From: DATLHO01 sp035539855
GTDB lineage: Bacteria; Bacteroidota; Ignavibacteria; OLB7
Direction of reading: 5' to 3'
Assembly: GCA_035539855.1 (NCBI GenBank)
Contig: DATLHO010000254.1
Coordinates: 1 to 7,278 of the forward strand
Length of the DNA: 7,278 nt
Made by a program: the position numbers and the translations under genes. Positions 1 through 7,278 of the stretch are shown piece by piece. How positions within the stretch are numbered: the first letter of the stretch is position 1; every line of letters starts with the position of its first letter. The notes below the pieces were generated by a model, which was not told the DNA's origin, made no database searches, and was given only the letters and a program-made list of their open reading frames with translations.

Positions 1-2
1 TC

Positions 3-233
3 TGTTGCCGCGACGCCGCGACACCGCGACGCGCCGCCGTCGACGTTCCGACGCTCGGCGGATCGGTGCCTGCGGCTCCGATGATGCTGGCGATCGCGAT
101 CGAAGGCTGGCTGAGCGCGGAGTCCCTCGCCAGTGTCCCGACTCTCGCAAGCTTCAAGATCGGACCGTCACCGCCGTACCTGGCGGCACTCCACCGCCAT
201 ACGTATCTCTGCACGTCCACGCTTCTGATCTAG
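3..233 (+). CDS. 3' end of a possible small hypothetical protein (5' end outside window)
   Basis: An open frame enters from the left edge and stays open for 76 codons to a TAG at 231-233. About 78% of its third codon positions are G or C, as expected of a gene in DNA this GC-rich. The translation begins Cys-Cys, contains a moderately hydrophobic stretch from the Met-Met at 81-86 (MMLAIAIEGWLSAESLA), and ends PPYLAALHRHTYLCTSTLLI. I recognise no family. Small secreted or membrane proteins with Cys and His often precede metal-efflux operons, so a metal-related role is possible, but that is inference from position only. A shorter 50-residue product starting at 81 is also possible, but no ribosome-binding site is visible there. 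The overlapping frame from 5 to 250 gives a very Arg-rich, low-complexity product and looks less like a protein. The gene may not be real. Confidence 0.4.
   Translation, partial: CCRDAATPRRAAVDVPTLGGSVPAAPMMLAIAIEGWLSAESLASVPTLASFKIGPSPPYLAALHRHTYLCTSTLLI
8..31. repeat. Three tandem copies of an octamer CCGCGACN
   Basis: CCGCGACG, CCGCGACA and CCGCGACG follow one another without a gap. The unit length is not a multiple of three, so if this lies in a gene each copy is read in a different frame. This is a small slippage-type repeat with no evident function. It may extend the reading frame of the putative protein at the left edge. Confidence 0.6.
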
Positions 234-240
234 CATCCAC

Positions 241-269
241 GGATCGGTGATTCCGCTGGAAGGGATCGG
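241..269. promoter_or_regulatory. Weak operator candidate: GGATCGG direct repeats around a TTCC-GCT-GGAA dyad
   Basis: GGATCGG occurs at 241-247 and again at 263-269, 22 bp apart (about two helical turns). Between them lies a 4-bp inverted repeat, TTCC (251-254) and GGAA (258-261). This sits in the leader of the efflux operon, where a metal sensor could bind. No convincing -35/-10 pair with normal spacing was found nearby, and the arms are short enough to occur by chance. No regulator gene is present in the window. Confidence 0.15.
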
Positions 270-401
270 CATATCCGTTGCCACCCTTCGCCGGTTGCCG
301 ATGCCCGCGATACGCGCCGCGATTCAGCGCGTCTCCACCCCTCGATTCCCGTTCACCGGTGCCGTTTGCGCCGACACGCCGCGCTGTAACCGTTGCGAAG
401 T

Positions 402-418
402 CGCTCGTCATTCGAGCG
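402..418 (+). other. Small GC-rich hairpin in the operon leader
   Basis: CGCTCG (402-407), a 5-nt loop and CGAGCG (413-418) can form a perfect 6-bp stem about 30 nt before the channel gene's start. No T-run follows, so it is not an intrinsic terminator. In the rest of 234-448 I see no gene and no clear promoter. CATTAT at 424-429 resembles a -10 box but has no -35 partner at 16-18 bp. Confidence 0.3.
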
Positions 419-431
419 CGGATCATTATCC

Positions 432-440
432 AGGACAGGG
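432..440 (+). promoter_or_regulatory. Ribosome-binding site of the channel gene
   Basis: A purine-rich AGGACAGGG ends 8 nt before the GTG at 449. It is the best Shine-Dalgarno-like sequence ahead of any gene here. It decides the start, because translation from this GTG places a normal signal peptide at the N-terminus, whereas the farther upstream ATG at 278 would add 57 residues without a signal. Confidence 0.6.
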
Positions 441-448
441 CCAGCACC

Positions 449-1786
449 GTGACTCATCGGATTCTTCGATATGCCTCGTCGTCGGCGGTCATCATGATCG
501 TGGCGACGGCGCTGCATGCCCAGGTGCCCGGCGCCGACACGCTCCGGCTGACGGTCGACGAGGCCCTGAGCCGCGCGACGGCCGCCAGCCCGGAGCTCGC
601 GCGTGAGCGCGTCGAGGTGGAGCGCGCGCGCGCCGAGCGAATCAGTGCAGGCGCGTTCTTTCCGGAGCTCCCGGAGCTGGAGTACCGACAGGCGACCGAT
701 GCTCCGTTCGCCGACGAGGGAGAGGGGATGTGGGAGCTCGGCGTGGCACAGGAGATCGAGCTCGGCGGGCAGTCGACGCTCCGATCCGAGGCCGCCGATC
801 TCGCGGTCGCCGGTTCGGAGCTGCGCGTGCGCGCGGCCGAGGTCGCTCTTCGCGCGGACGTTCGGGCGTCGTTTGCCCGCGTCGCCGCTGCCGAAGCGCG
901 CGTGCGGCTGTTCGACTCGCTGGCGGCGTTCGCGCATCGCCTCGACGCCGCGGCTGCGCGCCTGCTGGCCGCCGAGGAGATCTCCGAGCTCGAGCGCAAC
1001 GCCATCCGCATCGAGCGCGGGAGAACCGATCTCGAGCTGCTCCGCGCGACCGGCGAGCTCGATGCCGCACGCGCGGGGCTCGCGAGCATGGTGCGCTCCG
1101 ATGCCGGAGTGATCGTCTCCGCCGTCATGCCGCCGCTCGACACTGCCGGTATGCGCGCGCAGCTCATCGCGATCGCCGGCCTCGAGGGTCGCATCGTGTC
1201 GGGCGACACGTCGCTACTGCATGCGCGGCCCGAGTGGCAGGCGCTCGAGCTCGAGCGTCGTCGTGCCGACGTGCAGCGGCGTCTCGCAGGCAGGACGGCG
1301 ATTCCGAACGTTCGGCTCGGACTGTCGCTCGAGAGCGAGACGCGGCCGGCCGTGACGGGCGAGGCCGGCACGCAGACGCTCGAGACCAATCGTCTGCTCG
1401 GGTTCAACGTCGGCGTGCGCATTCCGCTGCCGCTACCGGGGCTGTACGATGTCGGCGCGGGCGACGTCGCCCTCGCCGAGGCCGGGATGCGGATCGCAAC
1501 CGCCGAGCAGCTCCTGCTCGAGACGAGGATTCGCGCCGAGCTCACACGGGCGAGCGCGCGCCTGCGGCCCGCGGTCGAGGCGCTCGGCATCTACGCCCGC
1601 GAGATCGCGCCGCTGGTGACACGCAACCTCGCACTGCTCGAGAGAGGCTATCGCGCCGGAGAGCTGAGCGCGAGCGAGGTCATCGCACAGCAGCAGCAGT
1701 TCGTTCGCGCGGGCGAGTCGCTCATCGAGGCGCAGCTCGAATACGCCGAGGCGCTCGCCGACCTCGAGCGCGCGCTCGGACGATGA
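449..1786 (+). CDS. TolC-family outer-membrane efflux channel (CusC/CzcC type)
   Basis: This is the outer-membrane component of a tripartite metal efflux pump. It would form a trimeric beta-barrel plus a long periplasmic alpha-helical tunnel through which ions leave the cell. With a GTG start at 449 it has 445 residues, usual for the family. Residues 1-24 form a signal peptide (basic start THRILR, hydrophobic core, cleavage after ALHA). There is no lipobox cysteine, so unlike CusC it is probably not acylated. Two outer-membrane-efflux-protein repeats follow: the first opens with LTVDEALSRATAASPELARE (about residues 34-53), runs through the conserved VAQEIELGGQ strand and then long Ala/Arg/Glu-rich helices. 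The second begins near RPEWQALELERRRADVQRRL and contains the strand GFNVGVRIPLPLPGLYD. The C-terminal helices end in the family-like EAQLEYAEALADLERALGR. It is the first clear gene of the operon, and the adaptor follows after 41 nt. Substrate cannot be read from this protein. Confidence 0.93.
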   Translation: MTHRILRYASSSAVIMIVATALHAQVPGADTLRLTVDEALSRATAASPELARERVEVERARAERISAGAFFPELPELEYRQATDAPFADEGEGMWELGVAQEIELGGQSTLRSEAADLAVAGSELRVRAAEVALRADVRASFARVAAAEARVRLFDSLAAFAHRLDAAAARLLAAEEISELERNAIRIERGRTDLELLRATGELDAARAGLASMVRSDAGVIVSAVMPPLDTAGMRAQLIAIAGLEGRIVSGDTSLLHARPEWQALELERRRADVQRRLAGRTAIPNVRLGLSLESETRPAVTGEAGTQTLETNRLLGFNVGVRIPLPLPGLYDVGAGDVALAEAGMRIATAEQLLLETRIRAELTRASARLRPAVEALGIYAREIAPLVTRNLALLERGYRAGELSASEVIAQQQQFVRAGESLIEAQLEYAEALADLERALGR

Positions 1787-1827
1787 CGATTGACGATGCA
1801 CATCAACAGCAGAAACCGGATTGGTCG

Positions 1828-3582
1828 ATGAGTCTACGAACACGCTTTCGATGGAGCTTCGCGCTTCCCCTGACAGCCCTGATCGTCCATGCCGCCGCGT
1901 GGGCACACGGCGGAGAGGAGCATTCGCATCCCGGGGACGACGCGGCCGCTCCCGTGAGCGTCGCTGGGATGCAGGGCGCAGTGCTCACGAGCAGTGCGAC
2001 CACCGACTACTTCGAGGTCGTCGCGAAGTATCCGGCGACCGACGCGGGTGAGGACACGCGCCTTCGACTGTTCGTTGCCGACTATGCGACCAATCAGCCG
2101 ATCGAGCGCGCGGGACTGTCGCTTTCGTTCCGTCCCGCCGGCGTGACGATCACACAGGCGCCGGCCATGATCTCGCCGGGGATCTACGACGTCGTCGTCA
2201 GGTTTCCCGCCGACACGGTCTATGCGCTCGTCGCGACCGTGACCTCCGGCCAGCGTACCGACTTCGTCGAGGTCCGCAACCTCTACGCGGGCGAAGCCGC
2301 CGATCGATTCCTCGCCGAGCACGGCGGAGCACCGGGCGCGACCGCGGAGGAGGGATCATCGACGTGGGTGCTTCCCCTTGTCATCGGCGCCGTCGTCGTT
2401 GCGGGACTCGCGGCGATCATCGTCGTGTGGCGTCGCAGGCGCGGCGGACCTGGGGCTCGCCTGGCGCTCTTCCTCGCAGCGATCGCCGCGCTCGGTCTGG
2501 TCATGCTCGACCGGCTGGCGGCGCATGCGGGCGAGGACCACGGCGAGGCGGCGCCGGCGGCCGCGGCGTCGGCGGCGACCGGCGCCGGGCTGACCGTGAT
2601 GAAGGAACAGCAGTTCGCGCTCGGCATGCTGACCGAGCTCGTCGCCCCGCGCGAGGTCGTCGGTCGCGTCGCGGTGACCGGACGCGTCGTGCCCCGCACC
2701 GACGCGATCGCCGAGGTCGTGCCCGGCGTCGCCGGCAAGGTCGTCGGCGGACGCCTGCCGCAGCGAGGCGAGCGGGTCTCGAAGGGACAGGTGCTCTTCC
2801 GCGTCGCGCAGGTGCTGTCGCCATCGGAGCGCGGCGCGATTCGCTCGGAGCAGATTCGAGCGAAGGCCGAGCTCGCCAGCGCCGAGAGGGAGGTGTCGCG
2901 ACTGGGTCGTCTCGAGGGAGTCGTCGCCGGCAAGCAGATCACCGAAGCGCGCATCCGGCGCGATGCCGCACGTGAGCAGTACACGGCCTTGAGCGCGCAG
3001 CTCAGCGGATCGGATCAGACGGTTGCGGTCACCGCGCCGATCTCCGGAGAGATCACGCGCGCCGAGATCGCGGCGGGCGAGGTCATCGACGGAGCCGAGG
3101 TCGTCTACGAGATCAGCGATCCCTCGCGCATCTGGATCGAGGCGAACATCTTCGAGCGCGACCTGCCGCAGTTGACGGACGCGACGTCGGCGGAGATCAC
3201 CACGCCGGCCGCGCCCGGCCGGGTCTTCCGCGGCACGCTCCATCGGCTCGCCGGAACGGTCGATCCCGAGACGCAGACGGTCACGGCGCTGTTCACGGTC
3301 GACAACCCGGGCGGGACTCTGCGGATCAACATGAGCGCGCAGATCGCCGTGGCCTCCGGCGCGCGATCGCGCAGCCTTGCGATCCCTGACGCCGCGATCG
3401 TCCGCAGCGGCGCCCGCCAGGTCGTCTTCGTGCATACGGCGCCGGAGCTCTTCGAAGCCAGAGACATCACCCTCGGCGCCGCCGCCGCAGACGGATACGT
3501 GCACGTCATCTCCGGCGTCCGCCCCGGCGAGCGCGTCCTGATAACCGGCACCCACCAGATGAGATCGATCGCCGGACTCTAA
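1828..3582 (+). CDS. RND periplasmic adaptor (CusB/CzcB type) with an added N-terminal beta-sandwich and two membrane helices
   Basis: This membrane-fusion protein would join the RND pump to the outer-membrane channel. At 584 residues it is well above the roughly 380-410 usual for CusB/CzcB. Order of parts: signal peptide 1-26 (RTRFR then a hydrophobic core, cleavage after AWA); His-rich HGGEEHSH (27-34); an Ig-like/FixH- or YtkA-like beta domain about 44-152; membrane helix about 180-201; basic RRRR at 202-205; second membrane helix about 212-227; another His-bearing segment AHAGEDHGE (232-240); then a standard adaptor with first half of the lipoyl domain about 292-330, coiled hairpin about 332-394, second lipoyl half about 397-431, beta-barrel about 432-505 and membrane-proximal domain to the end. 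The basic loop between the helices agrees with the positive-inside rule and puts both large parts in the periplasm. Start choice: an ATG at 1783 overlaps the channel's stop (ATGA), but the codons from 1783 to 1827 are A/T-rich at third positions, unlike the gene, and would put 15 residues before the signal peptide. GTG at 2425 could be an internal start. Confidence 0.9.
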   Translation: MSLRTRFRWSFALPLTALIVHAAAWAHGGEEHSHPGDDAAAPVSVAGMQGAVLTSSATTDYFEVVAKYPATDAGEDTRLRLFVADYATNQPIERAGLSLSFRPAGVTITQAPAMISPGIYDVVVRFPADTVYALVATVTSGQRTDFVEVRNLYAGEAADRFLAEHGGAPGATAEEGSSTWVLPLVIGAVVVAGLAAIIVVWRRRRGGPGARLALFLAAIAALGLVMLDRLAAHAGEDHGEAAPAAAASAATGAGLTVMKEQQFALGMLTELVAPREVVGRVAVTGRVVPRTDAIAEVVPGVAGKVVGGRLPQRGERVSKGQVLFRVAQVLSPSERGAIRSEQIRAKAELASAEREVSRLGRLEGVVAGKQITEARIRRDAAREQYTALSAQLSGSDQTVAVTAPISGEITRAEIAAGEVIDGAEVVYEISDPSRIWIEANIFERDLPQLTDATSAEITTPAAPGRVFRGTLHRLAGTVDPETQTVTALFTVDNPGGTLRINMSAQIAVASGARSRSLAIPDAAIVRSGARQVVFVHTAPELFEARDITLGAAAADGYVHVISGVRPGERVLITGTHQMRSIAGL

Positions 3583-3583
3583 G

Positions 3584-3612
3584 TGCGCCGCCGCGGCAAC
3601 CACGCAAAGCCC
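3584..3612 (+). repeat. Spacer motif, copy 1 (TGCGCCG...CAAC...CAAAGCCC)
   Basis: Starting 2 nt after the adaptor's stop codon lies TGCGCCG, a short GC-rich dyad (GCCG-CCG-CGGC, 3587-3597), then CAACCACGCAAAGCCC. A closely similar block occurs at 6870-6894 after the pump gene. It may be a relic of a duplicated spacer or a shared RNA or binding site. Function unknown. Confidence 0.45.
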
Positions 3613-3626
3613 ATCATCATCGCTCG

Positions 3627-3675
3627 TGACCTCTGACATCTGACCTCTGACATCTAACATCTGACCTCTGACCAC
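3627..3675 (+). repeat. Seven tandem heptamers TGAC(C/A)TC just before the pump gene
   Basis: The units read TGACCTC, TGACATC, TGACCTC, TGACATC, TAACATC, TGACCTC, TGACCAC without a gap and end 5 nt before the ATG at 3681. The first four units alternate two variants, which suggests growth by duplication of a 14-bp pair. Every unit begins with a stop codon (TGA or TAA) and 7 is not a multiple of 3, so all three + strand frames are closed repeatedly. On the - strand the array is open. It occupies the place of the pump gene's ribosome-binding site, and no AGGAGG-like sequence is seen on the + strand. Heptamer arrays of this general kind (short tandemly repeated repetitive sequences) are known in cyanobacteria; relation to those is not claimed. 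Confidence 0.9.
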
Positions 3676-3680
3676 CCGCG

Positions 3681-6851
<3,171 letters not shown>

Positions 6852-6860
6852 CCGATCCAT

Positions 6861-6878
6861 GCCGGCGGGTGCGCCGGC
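6861..6878 (+). other. Perfect 7-bp GC-only hairpin between pump and lipoprotein genes
   Basis: GCCGGCG (6861-6867), loop GGTG and CGCCGGC (6872-6878) form a strong stem 10 nt after the pump's stop codon. No T-run follows, so it is not a classical intrinsic terminator. It could reduce read-through, mark an mRNA processing or stability point, or simply reflect GC-rich sequence. The next gene starts 25 nt downstream on the same strand. Confidence 0.5.
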
Positions 6879-6894
6879 TCAACACACAAAGCCC
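6870..6894 (+). repeat. Spacer motif, copy 2 (TGCGCCG...CAAC...CAAAGCCC)
   Basis: TGCGCCGGCTCAAC followed by ACACAAAGCCC resembles the block at 3584-3612 in order and sequence, with a 4-nt shorter middle. Its first part is the right arm of the 6861-6878 hairpin. It ends 9 nt before the lipoprotein's ATG, whereas copy 1 lies 68 nt before the pump's ATG, with the heptamer array in between. Confidence 0.45.
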
Positions 6895-6903
6895 GTTCAC
6901 ACC

Positions 6904-7278
6904 ATGAAGACACTTCTCGCGCTCTCGCTCGCACTGGCTCTGGGCATCTCCGCATGTGGCGGTGACAACGACGGCGGCTACGGGGGCACCGACACCGCGG
7001 CCCGCAACGACGACGCCTCCGCCGGAACAGAATCCACCGCGAGCGGCACCGACGCCGGCGCGGCAGGAGGAACCGTCGAGGCCGGCTCGGTGCAGGAGTA
7101 CACGTTTCACGGAGAGGTGAAGAAGATCGACGCCGAGCGGCAGATGATCACGATCGATCACGAGAAGATCGGTGACTACATGGAGGCGATGACGATGCCG
7201 TTCAAGGTTGCCGATCCGGCGCTCCTGTCGAAGGTGACCGTCGGGCAGCAGACGCACTTCACGCTTCGCGTCGCGGGC
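6904..7278 (+). CDS. CusF-like copper-binding lipoprotein (3' end outside window)
   Basis: The first 125 residues are present, with no stop before the window edge. Residues 1-17 are a lipoprotein signal, with lipobox ISAC and Cys18 as the acylation site. Gly follows the Cys, so there is no Asp+2 retention signal. Residues 19-62 are a flexible linker rich in Gly, Asp, Thr and Ala. From about residue 66 comes a CusF-type small beta-barrel (CusF_Ec family): FHGEVKKID, MITIDHEKI, YMEAMTMPFKV, then LLSKVTVGQQTHFTLRV. By alignment with E. coli CusF, H86, M96 and M98 match its Cu(I) ligands H36, M47 and M49, and M93 stands where CusF has W44. Such proteins bind Cu(I)/Ag(I) in the periplasm and deliver it to the Cus pump. 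Being last in the same-strand cluster, 52 nt after the pump gene, fits that role. Only weak ribosome-binding potential is seen. Alternative: the N-terminal part of a longer CusF-domain fusion, which cannot be excluded because the end is missing. Confidence 0.85.
   Translation, partial: MKTLLALSLALALGISACGGDNDGGYGGTDTAARNDDASAGTESTASGTDAGAAGGTVEAGSVQEYTFHGEVKKIDAERQMITIDHEKIGDYMEAMTMPFKVADPALLSKVTVGQQTHFTLRVAG

Noticed and set aside
278..448. Upstream extension of the channel gene to the ATG at 278
   Set aside because: It would add 57 residues without signal-peptide character; the GTG at 449 has a good ribosome-binding site and a normal signal peptide directly after it.
454..1590. 378-codon - strand frame opposite the channel gene
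   Set aside because: The product is a Ser/Arg/Ala low-complexity chain typical of an antisense shadow of GC-rich coding DNA.
2356..3675. Long - strand open frame of 439 codons opposite the adaptor gene
   Set aside because: It is the shadow of a GC-rich gene. Its product is Arg/Asp-rich and low in complexity, its start lies inside the heptamer array, and the + strand frame encodes a clear adaptor.
3627..3675. Heptamer array as a CRISPR array
   Set aside because: Units are 7 bp and directly adjacent with no spacers, so it is a simple tandem repeat.
6861..6878. Hairpin as a rho-independent terminator ending the operon
   Set aside because: No T-run follows the stem, and a functionally linked gene begins 25 nt downstream on the same strand.

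Overview
The window is a GC-rich, tightly packed piece of a bacterial chromosome or large replicon. All recognisable genes lie on the + strand. It carries a heavy-metal efflux operon of the HME-RND (Cus/Czc) type: an outer-membrane TolC-family channel (449-1786), a periplasmic adaptor with an unusual added N-terminal module (1828-3582), the inner-membrane RND proton/metal antiporter (3681-6851), and the start of a CusF-like metal-binding lipoprotein (6904 to the right edge). At the left edge an open frame (3-233) looks like the tail of a small unidentified protein. The three pump parts indicate a double-membraned (Gram-negative type) host. The composition and the extended adaptor would suit Gemmatimonadota or a similar high-GC didermic phylum, but nothing in the sequence fixes the taxon.

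Layout: 1-233, tail of a possible hypothetical gene, with a small octamer repeat at its start; 234-448, non-coding leader with a weak dyad, a small hairpin and a ribosome-binding site just before the GTG start of the channel gene; 449-1786, channel; 1787-1827, short spacer; 1828-3582, adaptor; 3583-3680, a 98-nt spacer holding seven tandem copies of a TGAC-type heptamer that end 5 nt before the next start codon; 3681-6851, RND pump; 6852-6903, spacer with a perfect 7-bp hairpin; 6904-7278, CusF-like lipoprotein, cut by the window edge. Both long spacers share a related motif (TGCGCCG...CAAC...CAAAGCCC).

How the genes probably work together: the RND protein takes metal ions from the periplasm or inner membrane using the proton gradient, the adaptor links it to the channel, and the channel passes the ions out of the cell. 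The lipoprotein would bind metal in the periplasm, probably Cu(I) judging by its His/Met ligand set, and hand it to the pump. Signals for the metal conflict. The lipoprotein and the transmembrane-helix-4 motif of the pump look Cu/Ag-like, but the three periplasmic methionines that bind copper in CusA are replaced here by Asn, Tyr and His, and the adaptor carries His-rich segments. The exported metal therefore cannot be fixed from sequence.

This is a known kind of system. I see no wholly new system. The less ordinary points are the fused adaptor, the altered metal site of the pump, and the heptamer array placed where the pump gene's ribosome-binding site should be.
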